Assembly: GCF_000002985.6 (NCBI RefSeq)
Contig: NC_003284.9
Coordinates: forward strand, 4,836,001-4,900,000
Reading direction: 5' to 3'
DNA from: Caenorhabditis elegans
Taxonomy: Eukaryota > Nematoda > Chromadorea > Rhabditida > Rhabditidae
Length of the DNA stretch: 64,000 nucleotides
Shown here piece after piece: positions 26,648 through 38,407 of the stretch (positions are counted from its first letter, which is position 1; each line of letters opens with the position of its first letter). Under the pieces are notes generated by a model. The model was not told the DNA's origin and ran no database searches. It saw only the letters and a list, made by a program, of their open reading frames with translations. The position numbers were made by a program, and so were the translations under genes.

Positions 26648-27008
26648 CCGTATATTCTCTATTAGTGCTGCATCTCCAGTAGTACTGCAGTCTCTATTAG
26701 TGCTGCACCCCATTTTCTACTGAAAGAGTCACTCAATAGTTTTGACATTTTGGGGAGTGTTTTTTTTGTATATTTTTGAAGATTTCTAGTTAATTTACAA
26801 ACATAATTGAATTATTGGGTCATTTTTGTTACAAAATTTCTCAATTTTAATGGATTTCTGCTTAAAAGATGAGCATTTGTGACTAAAAACTAGTGATCTC
26901 CAATTGAAAAAAGTCGTTCGAAAATTAGTACCGCAGTCTCTAATAGTGCTGCACTCAAAAAGGGCCTGGAAATTAGTGCTGCTTGCAGCACTAATAGAGA
27001 ATATACGG
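26648..27008. mobile_element. 361-bp inverted-repeat element (MITE, TA target)
   Basis: The ends are perfect 25-nt inverted repeats: CCGTATATTCTCTATTAGTG with CTGCA (26648-26672) and its complement (26984-27008). The element is flanked on both sides by TA, as for Tc/mariner-type insertions. Inside, the end word CTCTATTAGTGCTGCA recurs near 26691-26707 and, with one change, near 26937-26953. There is no coding capacity, so it is a non-autonomous element. Confidence 0.85.
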
Positions 27009-27162
27009 TACTTTATTTTTGAGATGTTTGAAATGTTATATGTTCCTAAATAAAACAGAAATATGCATTTCATGTTTGCATAAACTCCAAAATTAAAGAC
27101 ATACCCGAGGGACTTTTTTTTTCTATAGAAAACCATAAAACTGGAAGTGTGAAAGATATGTC

Positions 27163-27244
27163 TGGTCCGACATCTACCGGGCCCCGCGCCGCACTGTGTT
27201 AACCCTGCAAAACTAGTCTAGGGAACCAGGTAAATGTCGGACCA
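27163..27244. mobile_element. Short 82-bp inverted-repeat element
   Basis: TGGTCCGACATCTACC at 27163-27178 is mirrored by GGTAAATGTCGGACCA at 27229-27244 (15 of 16 pairs). The core is GC-rich (GGGCCCCGCGCCGCAC). It looks like a miniature foldback element. No clear target duplication is seen. Confidence 0.6.
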
Positions 27245-30110
27245 TACAATTTAGTCACTCTTCCTATTTTGAGACTTTCTCAAAAATTGTTTCTCAGAAT
27301 GAACGTTTCCGAAATTTAGAAGTTTCTGCATGCACTTTTGTTGTGTTGAGATAAAGTTTTCGAAATTTTCGTGTTTTGTTTTGCTTTACATTTTCTTTAT
27401 TTGAAAGTGCTGGAAATTCTTGCAGAAATGAAAGAAAGAAAAATTCAAATTTACAAAAATATATTTAAAGCTTGCATGCAGTACTAATTGAACGAAGGAA
27501 TGGTAAGACGCCAATTATTGAGTTATTTAACAGAAGTAAGTAACGATTAGTGTACTTTTCTAATGAAACAAAAACTATAAGATAGATAGAAATAAAAGAA
27601 GCAACACCACAACCACACTTTCAGTTAGATGCCATGAGATCGTTTTGAAAGTAGATAATTGCGTTTAGAAATATGATCCTGTTGGCTAAAGCCAATAAGC
27701 ATGGAGGGGTGCGAGGAGGGGACCAGAAAAATATTCCTTCTATCTTTTTTTGCTTGCAGAAAATTTTGAAGAACAAGGGCCAAATCTTTAAAGCAGGGGG
27801 AAGAGTGGAGAGGATGGGAGGGCAACGAGACAAAAATTCATGCACAACGAGCGAGAAAAGTCCCTTACGCGTGAAAAAAATGTGGAGCAACAAGGTCTTA
27901 CCGAAAAAAGGCACTCCGAAAAAAACGGCATTTCAGCTGACGGGTGAAGATAGAATACGCAACAATCTATCAAGTTGTTCAGAAGAAGAAAAAAACGCTG
28001 ATGCCCATTGGAAATGTGTTACGCGTTTACGCGTCTAACAGTCATCAAAACACGATAAACTCGAGATTGAGTGCTCAAAACGGATTTGTTGGAAAAATTG
28101 GGAGAAAAGTGGGGAAAAGTAACGGTGACCCAGATGCGGCAGTTTGAAAGATGTAGCCTAATGGAATTAGAGCAATCTTCTAGTAGTACGGAATTGGTCG
28201 CTTTAAAGTACGCAGTTAGTCTCTGCAGAACTAAAAGACAAAAAGAGGCACGAATCTCGGAGAAGACACAAGAAGGGCCCCTCCTCTTAAGACAACACAA
28301 TTTTTTTGGAACAACGGAACTTGTTGCTGGCAATAATGATTGTAGAAAATCTCTAATTTATGAGCATGTAACACATTGACGTGCTCGTAAAAGCAACAAG
28401 TATACCACCAAAGCAGCAGATAATGCCAGTTGACTCCAGATGACAAATCGGTGTCGTGAAGTCGCGGCAATCCCCCAGAGCAAATGCCGCATCTTTTCAA
28501 ACACTTACCAATGTGCGCTCCAAATTTGATGAATTAGCTATTTGGCGTATATTCGAAACTGGAGAATGTTCACTTTGCCGTTTTTTGTTGTTTTAATTTT
28601 ATGTCAGAAGTCTGTAGATTCTGAGTGAGTGAATGAGTTGTAAAACTTTTACATCAATGAACTTCTATGTAATCTGGATGCGGATTTAGTATATTTTGAG
28701 TAACATTTTTGTTTTTTTGTACTTCCTTTTTTCTCAATTTTCGTAATCTCTTTTCATATGATTTTTTATAACACGTCACAATTGTTTCATTGCAAACTAC
28801 AGATTCATATTGTGAGTTTCTATTCAATAACGACAAAAACATTTTCCAAACAGATGCCCTAAATTTTGACACTTTTTGCTTCACTTCTGCTCATAAAAAA
28901 CACCTTGTAACCTGATTTTGAATTTTGTTGGGAACTTGTGAATTATTGAAACCTTCGGAAGTTTTTGGCAATCGACGAAGTCTGCAATTCTTCTGAAAGT
29001 GTCAAAAAATAATTTTTTTTTGATTTGAAGTGTATTTCAAAAATCTAAAAAAAAACGGTGACAGCAAAATACACGTTTTACGTTTTATTTTCGACAATTC
29101 TTATATCCTTATATCCATATATCCATTGGCAGATTTGGGAACTCCTGGTTGTAAAATATCTGGAAAAAAGAAAATTCTGCCAAAATTGCTAAAATTGTGT
29201 GAGGGTATATTACTTCTTAGAAATCGTACCCCGAATGTTTCTATAACATCCTAATAATTATTTCTTTGTCATGTGCCAATTGGTTTTATTATTTAGACGA
29301 ATTTTGTATGTGATTTTGAGATAGCTGCATTAAACAAAAAATGAGTATAAACCGATCAGCTCAGCCAGGTTAACAGTACGGCTCTGTCCGTAACCATCTG
29401 GAAAAAACTTGTAAAGTTCATCGAGTTACCCGGAATTGTCAAAGCTTTGCAAAAGCTTGGAGGGTTGAAATTGCAATTCCCTCGTTTTTTTATGGCACTT
29501 CAATATTTTGAAAAAAAACCAAATTTTAACAGAAACCTTCAATTTTGTCCCGTGTCATAGTTGGCTTTGCTTAAATTATTGGTAAACGACCGAAACATGC
29601 AATTTAAAAATGACAGTTTAAAACAGTAAATTTCAGACAGCTGCGACACGGAAAACAAACCGCCGTACAACAAAGTTGAACAATTACTATTTTCGATTAT
29701 TTGAGCACATTTTGAGTTTACACGTTCAAAATTCCCAGAACCGTTACTGATCCTTTGAAATAATTTAGTGCATTTTTTTTGAAATTATTTTTCAAATCAA
29801 ATCTTAGTCACGTCACTTGAATTGATAACTTCTGTCAAACCCACGTCCTGACTTGTTTTGACACACATCCCAAGAAACTGTCACTAAATCCGTGTTTCAG
29901 AGCTTTCAATATGAAAGAAAAAAGCTAGTCATATACATGAAGGACGCGTGAGTCGACTTATCGCCAAATAACAAGACGCGCGGATTTCAGTCGTAATAAA
30001 GCGGTTTAAGTCGACGATTATCAGCGGGGCGGAGCTGCGATGAAATCCAAAATCCAGGCGAGGAGGAAAGAGCCATTCGTTGTCATTCAATCTTCACTTT
30101 CCATTCCAAC

Positions 30111-30576
30111 ATGGGCTCCTCACCTATCCTCCTGGTACTCGCCATCTCGATCGGCCTAGCTAGTGCTTGTTTCCTGAACTCTTGTCCGTACAGGCGATAT
30201 GGTAGAACTATTCGCTGTTCCAGTTGTGGTAAGTTAAAAATTTAAAGGAATCCGAACAAAAAATTATCTTATGCTCTAATTTAGGAATAGAAAACGAAGG
30301 AGTTTGTATTTCTGAGGGAAGGTGTTGCACCAACGAGGAATGCTTCATGTCAACCGAGTGCAGCTACAGTGCCGTTTGCCCAGAACTTTTTTGCAAGGTT
30401 TGAATTTAGCATGTTGAAATAAGTAATAATGTGACGGAAGTTTAGATTGGACACCACCCAGGATATTGCATGAAAAAGGGATACTGCTGTACTCAAGGTA
30501 CACTTTTGAAACTTAAAAAATGTAAAACTATACAAGTTTGGTTCCAGGTGGATGTCAAACAAGTGCAATGTGTTAA
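30111..30576 (+). CDS. ntc-1: Nematocin precursor (oxytocin/vasopressin family)
   Basis: Exons 30111-30228, 30285-30397, 30446-30497 and 30548-30576 code for 103 aa. Residues 1-19 are a signal peptide (hydrophobic core ILLVLAISIGLA). The hormone CFLNSCPYRRY follows at residues 20-30, with a C20-C25 disulfide ring, Gly31 as amide donor and Arg32 as the cleavage site. The remaining residues are a neurophysin-like carrier with 14 cysteines, the number expected for the family. The peptide is secreted from neurons and acts on ntr G-protein-coupled receptors in worm mating and gustatory learning (established knowledge). It lies opposite in strand to its neighbours add-1 and tsp-14. The worm peptide has two extra residues compared with the nine of vertebrate hormones. 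Confidence 0.97.
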
Positions 30577-30669
30577 ACGGATCAAGCAAGCAAAATCTTC
30601 AGGAATGTCAACTCTCAAGCGACCAACTTTTTTTTGAATTTGTTGTGCTTTGAAATTTGAAATATTAAT

Positions 30670-30675
30670 AATAAA
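30670..30675 (+). terminator. ntc-1: ntc-1 poly(A) signal
   Basis: AATAAA lies 94 nt after the ntc-1 stop, the expected distance for a short worm 3' UTR. It faces a minus-strand AATAAA at 30699-30704. Confidence 0.75.
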
Positions 30676-30698
30676 TGTCGTTTGAATGTTTGAAATTC

Positions 30699-30704
30699 TT
30701 TATT
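30699..30704 (-). terminator. tsp-14: Probable tsp-14 poly(A) signal
   Basis: AATAAA on the minus strand, about 410 nt past the tsp-14 stop. With normal cleavage 12-20 nt further on, the transcript would end within or just short of the ntc-1 3' end. A closer, weaker signal could also be used. Confidence 0.5.
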
Positions 30705-31111
30705 TACAACATCGAGGAATCAATTTAGAAAAAAAACAAGCTAAAAAGTGTAAAGCGATGGCTAGAATTCCGGACAATGAATAGGCAACTTGTTTGGCGA
30801 CCCAAGTATGAAACAAGAAAAGACGATGTTTGAAAGTAAGTTGTTGCTCATGGCCAACTCTGTTGAGCGGAAAGAAGAAAGTGGTACAAATTTCTATGGA
30901 GCACCAGATTGTGTATGGCAAATTTAAAAATCGGTCTAGGTAGATAGGAGATGAATTTTTGGAAAGAGAGATGGGGTGGGGGGGAGGTTGAGTTGGGGGC
31001 AGAAAGAAATGGGAGGCTAAAATAAGTTATATCACCGCGTTCGAGACAGAAAGATTTGGTATGTATGAAACTGAAACAGTTGTTAAATTTGAATATCATT
31101 TACTATAACAT

Positions 31112-34100
31112 TTATGATTTGCTTTTTTGAGGAACCAAATCGGTTTGCTGCAGTACCCATTGATGCGTTCGATTTGTCGTGGTTGCCTGTGGCGTTGGCG
31201 CGGGTCCTGCCGCGGCAGGAGGTGTTCGAGTCGTTGTCGCAGTCCTTTTTCGACGAGCTGCCGCGTTTTCAACCCCAGCAGATTTGGGCTTTCGAGTTGG
31301 AGAGCTACTCGCGTTTCGTGACTTTTTCCTCGGCACATGCTCAATTGGTGGTAGCGGAGGCGGAATATCCGGTGGTCTCGGCCTTGTCTGAAAACAATAT
31401 TTTTAAAACAAAGATGGTCTCAGACATCTTTCTGATTTTCCAATTCATTTGGTGGTTTTCGAGAAGCTTTAAGAGAAATGCCCTATGCTGGTCCTTGCGA
31501 AACTACAAGCAGTTTAGTAGCCCCCGCGGTGAGAAATGATGTGATGATGACGTGCATAATATCCTCCTGTTTACAAAAACTCTTTGGAAGAACGATGATT
31601 AAGATTGTAAGCTTGCAATCCGTTGCAGGAGGAGCGGGCAGATTTAATATATTTTTTTATTTTTATTATCAAAATGTCGAGTTTTTTGTTTGCATTTTTT
31701 GAAAACATTTGCGTGAAAAATCACGAAGTTTAAACAATCACGTAGTTCAAAGAATGATCTAATTTCACTAATGGAGTACATCATACTTGCAAAAAGTGTT
31801 ATAAAATCTTACGGCATTAGCAGAAGCGTTGTTGAATTTTCCTTCTTCAAGTAGATCCAACGAGTTCAGTTGATCTCTACGGTTATGATCTCGCTTTCGC
31901 CGTCGATCGTTTCGCCGTGCTTCCCGCTCCAACAGGTACCTCTGATGGTCGACTTGTTTTGCAAGGATGTTGGTGAGACACACCGAGATACACTGAAATT
32001 TCAACTGTTACTGTGGAAATTGTGTAATTTTTGACATACCACTGGAACAATGAGAAGAGCAACGAATGCTCCAACATGCACTGCGTGGGACTCGAAAAGT
32101 GTCCGAAGCGGCTGAAGGCATCCGCGGGTGTAAATATCGTGTTCCAGGTCGCCGGGTCGTTTTGTTAGAGCATTTTGCCAGCACTCTAAAGATCTCATTG
32201 CAGGTAACAGTGGATTTGATGATCCAGCCTGAAAATAATAATAATACATATATGTAACTTGTAACATCAATATAACATCAATATCATTTACTATATATAA
32301 AGCGCGTGTCCTTCTGTCCCTATGTAGTTTGATCTTTGATCAGAGCAACGAAATTTTGGGAAACCTTATGCTAAATGCGCAGCAGACATCGATCGAGGTC
32401 CGCGATAGACACCGTATATCTAATGTGTTTTCTCAAAAAAGTCGGGGGCCGCGCCGTAGGTGCGGTCCACGGCTGGTATATGTATAAGTAACATCAAATC
32501 AAATGCGTCACATTTAATCACACATTTTTTGCATTAAAAACTTATTTTGTTATCCGAAATTCCTTGACTCAAATAGAAACATTTTGGATCGGAATAGAAA
32601 ACATGACTGATCATGTTTTAGAGTTTCTATATATATTCTTTGATAATTCCGAGAAGTAGGTATAATAAAAAGTCTGGGTGGTAAACTTATTTTTTATTGG
32701 AGAATCGGAATTGGAAAAGCGGAAATTTTTTATTGGTTCATCGCCTAGTATTACCCGTGTTATTTTGGAACTTTGTAGAAGTGCCTTTTTTTGCAAAGAA
32801 AATGCGCCTAATTTTGCATATTGAATATTAATATTTTTCAAAAATCTAACAACATAAAAACATACCGCTTCAGAGATAACAGACTTCCTACAGCATGAAA
32901 ATGGAACTCCACACTTTTCTGGTTGAGGATTTGAATTGGTACAGTTGAACTGGTAGCTCATGTTCCAGTCTCGATATCCTTGAGCAATAGATGAAACTCC
33001 ACAACATTCCAGCTAAAGATATTTACTTTCGAAATCTGTTAGCGATTTATACATTGTGCCTATAGTGTCTATTGTGTCACAAAATACGACCGTACTTTCT
33101 ATTAAATTATCTTCTTACATTTTCTTGAAGTGCGTCCATGATTTCAGCCAGGTTTCGATTGGTGTGGTAGTTTTTGACGGCATAAAGAAGTAACCAGTTT
33201 GCAGAAAGACCCTAAAATATAAGAAACTCAATCTCTATTAAAGATCTACAAGTAAACTACCTCTGTGGTGTCCGTGTAGAACAATGTGAAAAAGACTAGT
33301 GTCACTGCCACGACTAGAATGTAAGATAAGAAGACACAAGCGGCAAACTGAAACAATTTTCTACAATTTGACACTTTTTGGGAGTTCAAGGCTTACACAT
33401 TTGAGCAAGAAAATATTGTCGCGCAAGGCACCCATGAAACCGAAAAATGATACAACGCATATTGAAAAACCGAATATACTAATAAGAATGGCTGGGTTTA
33501 GAATGATATCCACCAGCTTAACCTCTCGAAAATCTTTGATAAATAGGTATACTCCGAGTGCTAGGATTCCAACTCCGACAAGCTGCAAAAATGTTTTCTG
33601 GTTTTTAATTTGATATTTGTATTTGAGCAGATTAGATTAATTGAATTTCATTTATAGATCTTGTTTTTCCTTTCTCTACTTTTGCCGCCAACTCTCATTT
33701 GGAAAGACTCAAACGTTCTCAATTCTTTATAGATCCATACGTGCCGCATAGACGCAGACATGGCTTATGCAAATTAGGAGCTGATGCAAAGAAAGGTCAT
33801 CCTCAATTAACATTCGGCAGGAAATGCACAAACACCGAAAAGGCAATTTGGATGAGAGGGGGGGGGGGGAAGGTGAAGCCTAACGCACTTATGAACTTGA
33901 GTGCTTCTGAAGGCGAACGCGATGGGCTATAGAAGAAAATGGGGTAATTGGCTTACAATTTATGACTTATTCAACAATTCCCTCTTATTCATGAAAATGG
34001 TTTACTTGTTCTTAAGAACTTGGAAGCTCAGTTGCTAAAATTAATGGCTCACTAGAAATAGGATATTTCAGTATGAAATAACTGATCGTTGACAATTGCC

Positions 34101-35022
34101 AATAAGTGTTAAAGGCCCGTAAATTTAAAACTCTTTTTGATGACATTTTTGTTGAAGTTTGCTAAAAAAAATTCAACTTTAACATTACTTAGACTTCATA
34201 CCTACTTAAAACAAAATTATTTAAAAAATGAACCGTGAGAGCAAAAAATCAAAACGTGAATATTCAAAAAAAAAGGATTTTCTATTGCACCCCACCATTC
34301 CACATTTAAAAATTCTATCTCGGCTGATTTTGAAAAAAAAACTAAAAAACTGTAGACAAAGATGGTATGCACTACTTACTACGGTGCAGTTTTTTGCAAA
34401 TTTCGAGCATTTTTTAAATTCTTTTCTCATTACAAATTCAACCATTCTTTTTTCATACAACTTTTCTCAAATCCACTGTACCGTGACTCGGCGCTTTTCT
34501 CATGGTGGCCTACAGTCCTGTTTGAACAATTCGAGTAAATGACCCATTGCTAATGGCCAGCATTAGTCCAGAAACAAAAATCCGATTGGCTAGATACGAA
34601 AGGACAAGGGCAAAATACAATGAGTCTCTACATTCCTTTTTGCAAAACCAATCAATCTGTGGCGGCTTTGTTTGGATGTTTAAACCTAGAGGCAGATGGT
34701 TGCACGAAACAGGTGCATACAAAAATTCTTCTTAAGGTGTTTGATGTCTGTTAAACAAAGACCCTCACCCATCTAATAGACCTATTCAAATCCTATGGAA
34801 GAAATTGAAGTGAAACTCCATTATACTCAATACTATATCTTCTTTTTCGAAATTTCTCAATTTAGGGAATTTGCAACTTTGACCACTTTGACTTACGAAG
34901 ACAATTGAGTTGAGTAGGAAGACGAGCCATTTGAGGCATGCAGATATTTCCTGTCGTGGTTTGCGTTGCTTGTGTGATGATGAGACCACCGCGCGAGCTC
35001 GCGTCGGCTCGCCGGAGCCCAT
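31112..35022 (-). CDS. tsp-14: Tetraspanin TSP-14 (short isoform start)
   Basis: Exons 34897-35022, 33397-33582, 33261-33347, 33119-33211, 32866-33012, 32040-32228, 31813-31992 and 31112-31387 code for 427 aa. There are four membrane segments, near residues 31-53, 68-90, 103-128 and 264-286. The large outer loop carries the tetraspanin CCG triad at 167-169, a second PFSCC motif and an NCT glycosylation site at 187. The long cytosolic tail is basic and proline-rich (RPRPPDIPPPLPP). TSP-14 organises membrane microdomains and promotes BMP-like Sma/Mab signalling with TSP-12 (established knowledge of the worm gene). The first exon begins after CTTTCAG at 35060, so trans-splicing there would give this start 37 nt downstream. 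A longer N-terminus comes from an upstream exon, listed separately. Confidence 0.95.
32283..32480. repeat. Dispersed repeat in tsp-14 intron, possibly Helitron-derived
   Basis: The segment in intron 5 starts CTATATATAAAGCGCGTGTC and ends in a GC-rich imperfect hairpin (GGGCCGCGCC, loop GTA, GGTGCGGTCC, about 32446-32468). Its composition differs sharply from the flanking intron. The ends recall worm rolling-circle remnants, but the terminal CTRR was not seen. Confidence 0.35.
33858..33869 (+). repeat. 12-nt poly-G tract
   Basis: An uninterrupted run of 12 G in the first intron of tsp-14. Long G runs in worms can form quadruplexes. Confidence 0.8.
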
Positions 35023-36624
35023 CAGCAGACACTGTTCCCAGTCACAAGCGCCCGGTGCGCTGAAAGAATGTGATTATTAATTATTGGGGCGATAATAAAC
35101 AAATGATAAGAAATGTGTGATTTTGATGAATGTGAATGGGTGTTATGAGTGACGGCAAAGAGATAGAAGACTTTCAAAGCTGGCTATTTAGCTATTCAAA
35201 AATTTTGTTGCGAAATCAGTGAACCGCGAAATGGTGGAAATCACAATCAAAATGCAAAACAAGTCTAGGCAAGGAAAATGGGAAATGGAAAATAAGACAG
35301 AGAATAAGATACCTGCGTGACCAACAGGATAACGACATCTGTCAATTAGGATGAGCAGATGCGGGAAATGGAAGATGAGCCCCCAATTACATGTCTCAAT
35401 AATAGAACAAGAAAGTGAAAGTTGTTGAACAAAAGGAACGGGGGTTACTCCCTCCCTTCCTCATGTAAGTTGTGATGAAGGTCTGGTCTTTTGCACGAAA
35501 GTCTAATCAAGGAAAGTGAAAGAGAACCAGGCAAAAATTGAGGATTGATGGATAGACGCCACTCTCAAGCACCCTCAGTGTGTAAAATTAACTTCAAAAA
35601 ATTCCAGCAGTCGACAATCTTGTAATTAGTTCAAGTTATCTTCTCAAGGGTAGAAGTTTTTTTCAGAAAATACTTCTTTTCAGATAAAAATCGTCAAGTA
35701 CTGTGCCAAAAAGGTATCACCACCTAGATTTTCGGTTGTTTTGCAAATTTTTCAACGAGTATAACTTAGAACAACAAACAATGCTATGAGGAAACGTTCA
35801 ACTGACAAAATATTGCAAATCACTTGTTTTTTTTTTGTTTTTACATGTTCAACTTGTTTACAAGGGTCGTGGCAAAAAGCAAGGCGACCCACAGGTCATG
35901 AGTCCATTTTTGAGAATGGTCAATTAATCGAATGCCACTCTAAAAGAATATGTTGAATGGAAAGTTGTAGAATCAAAATAGAATTCATATAATGTTTCAT
36001 TGCTTGCAGTTATTAATATTTTTTCCAAAACCGTGATGAAAACACATATGAAAATTTCGAAAAAGTTTACAGTTGCAAAAAATAGAAAACTTATAAATTA
36101 AAAAAAAAAAAGAATTTTCCATTTAACATCTGGTGTTTCAGTTACAGTCGATATATTAATCAACATCAAAAATAGACTCACGAGATATTGGTTGCTTTAT
36201 TCTGACCTCAACTCTTGTGAACATTTTAAGCATAAAAAACTAAGAGACATAATTATGAGGAAAATTTTATCTGTTGAGCATTTTTGCATAATATTTCTGG
36301 TTTCTGAGTTGAAAATATTGCTAAACTACCGATCTACTGAAAGGGGATACCTTTTCGGCCAGCACTGTATACAAAAATATAGAGAAAAGAAGGAAAAAAG
36401 AAAAATAAGTCATTGAGGGTTGCCGATATAATTACCGAAAGTTGGTGTGAAAGTGTGGGCCTAGTCTTCTTCTGAATATATGGCAAAGCAAGGAAAAAAT
36501 TTAAGACAAAAACAATTTTAGTAACATAAAGGTATGGTATAATGATAAAATGTTTAAATATCTTTTTTCAAATTAAAGGCAAGTTTTTTTTGAGTAAAAA
36601 GTGGTGCATATTGAATTGAAATCT

Positions 36625-36780
36625 GAAGCACTGCCGCATGAAATGTTAGAATATTAATACTTCAAAAAGAATTAAAACATAAACTTGGAAAAAAAGGTGT
36701 TTGATCGACGACTTCCAAAATAAAAATATTTCCTTTTTTTTTTTAAGTTTTATAATGATATTTGGCAATTTTAGTACTCC
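36625..36780 (+). repeat. Dispersed repeat family R1, copy 1
   Basis: Shares ordered blocks with 37783-37987 and 50861-51081: a start like GAAGCACTGCCGCATG, then TTGATCGACGACTTCCAAAA, then TGATATTTGGCAATTTTAGT. Blocks are conserved while the spacers drift, as in an old repeat family. Confidence 0.6.
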
Positions 36781-37782
36781 ACCTTCAATTTTCACAGTAG
36801 CAGCTCTTTCAACTGAAAATCTAAAATTGTACAACACGATACCAGACGTAGAAAGAAAGATGACAAGACAACGGACAGAGTAATGGGAGGAAGCACACGA
36901 AGATTGAATAAGACGATAGGAAAGAGGGACGTCGTCGTCCTTTTCGCCTTATGCTGCTGGTATCGTTTGTGGGGTGTCGAAGAGGAAAGGACGTAGGCTA
37001 TGTATGTGTGTGTGAAACAAAGCCTTCCGCTTAAAAATGTACTTCAATAACTTTGAGACTTAGCCTTGAAATCAAGAGGCAAACACGACGGCTTGAAATG
37101 GTCTGGCGGCGCTTTTTCCAATTTTTATGGTCACTGGGTTAGCCTCCTATCTTCATGTTTCGCCGATCGAGAAGGATTCAATAAAATCGAAAAGAAGGAG
37201 AAACGGACGAGACAATGATCAAAACACTTTTTTTTTTGGAAATAGTGTAACAAAAATATTTAGACAATTGGAAAGTTTGGTTTTCAGAGTGGTACGGTAT
37301 TTCAATGGGTGCATGAAAAAAATAATAAATCGGTTTTTCTTTTTATCTTGTGCCTATTGAAACAAGGTAACAATCATTGGATATAATTTATGATTAATGA
37401 TAATTGACGATTTATGGGGGATCCATAAAATTTGAACGTCAAAGGTACTTTTTTGTGGGAAAGATTGGTCAAACTAGTATGACGCTTTTTTCGGATATTT
37501 TTTGTTCAAAAATAAGTTTGATTACTATTTCAGTTGGGATCTTATTGTTAATTGGAAAAAACAGGTAATTTCAAAAAAAAAGTAGTAAAAGATCACATGT
37601 GTACATTCTTTAAAAAGTTTCGTGACAAAATTGGAAAAGTTTTAAAATTTTCTTAGTTTAGAAAGATACCTTTCTAAAATATTTCAACTTTGATTTATAT
37701 GTAGAGTAAATTTTAAACTATTATAAAAATTAAGTAGATTTCATTAATGAATCTCTGAATGTTACAGTTTTTTCCGAAATTT

Positions 37783-37987
37783 GAAGCACTGTTGCATGTT
37801 TGAAACCCTCAAATGTTGTAATAAGTTTATTACAAACCTAATTAAAAATTAAAATGAGGAGAAACGGTATTTTTTGAGCGACGACATTAAAAAATTGCGT
37901 AAACTGAGTTTTTACCACTTTTTGACTCGAAAAAAAATTGAAACATTTTTGAAACGTTTATGATATTTGGTTATTTTAGAACTATAG
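37783..37987 (+). repeat. Dispersed repeat family R1, copy 2
   Basis: Starts GAAGCACTGTTGCATGTTTG and has GAGCGACGACATTAAAAAAT, then AAACTGAGTTTTTACCACTT and TGATATTTGGTTATTTTAG in the same order as the other copies. It lies in the long first intron of the tsp-14 long isoform. Confidence 0.6.
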
Positions 37988-38372
37988 AAATGGTACTTCA
38001 ACTCTAGATAATTTTATGTCATAATTTGCAAAAACTTTAAAATCCTGAATTCTGCCCAAAATATTTCGGAATTTTTCAAAAGTCAAACAATTACAATTTT
38101 CTGTGGGGTTCGACTACTTTTCCAACAATAAAAATTCAAAGCCACAATTGAAAGGTCTAATTAAAAACATCTTGGTCCACGAACACCACACGTGTTATAT
38201 TTATTCCCCGGAACTTGCAAAAAACTTCTTCAGTGACGAAAACAGATGGTCACAAACAAACAATTTTGACACGTCGTCGTCATAGATCAAAAAAGAGGAT
38301 GTGATAGCGGATAGAAGTGGGTCACTCAGTAACAATTGTGTGTCTCTTTTCCCTCTACAAAACAACACTTAC

Positions 38373-38407
38373 GTCTTCATAAACCGTCGCGGTGCGCGAT
38401 GGGGCAT
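38373..38407 (-). other. tsp-14: Upstream coding exon for the longer TSP-14 isoform
   Basis: ATG at 38407 opens 35 nt (MPHRAPRRFMK plus 2 nt) ending in a consensus AC|GTAAGT donor. The phase matches the CTTTCAG acceptor at 35060. Splicing to 35059 reads on through TAPGACDWEQCLL into the M of the short isoform, adding exactly 24 residues, the difference recalled for the two known TSP-14 isoforms. The added end holds EQCLL, a dileucine-type sorting signal. Confidence 0.65.

Larger units (their letters stand above)
24037..30110. other. Intergenic: add-1 upstream region and ntc-1 promoter
   Basis: Six kb of AT-rich DNA between the divergent add-1 (minus) and ntc-1 (plus). It holds two inverted-repeat elements (26648-27008, 27163-27244), a CA tract (25538-25556) and a purine-rich stretch near 27700-28100. 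Minus-strand splice-donor-like sites at 27902 and 28507 could mark distal 5' exons of add-1. The 91-codon plus ORF at 24578-24853 has no recognised motif. The 170 bp before the ntc-1 start is GC-richer (GGGGCGGAGC near 30030) and is the likely core promoter. Confidence 0.5.
30577..31111. other. Convergent 3' region between ntc-1 and tsp-14
   Basis: Holds both 3' UTRs. A G-rich stretch near 30970-31015 (GGGGTGGGGGGGAGG) lies inside the presumed tsp-14 3' UTR, as C-rich RNA. No coding exon is seen. Confidence 0.5.
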
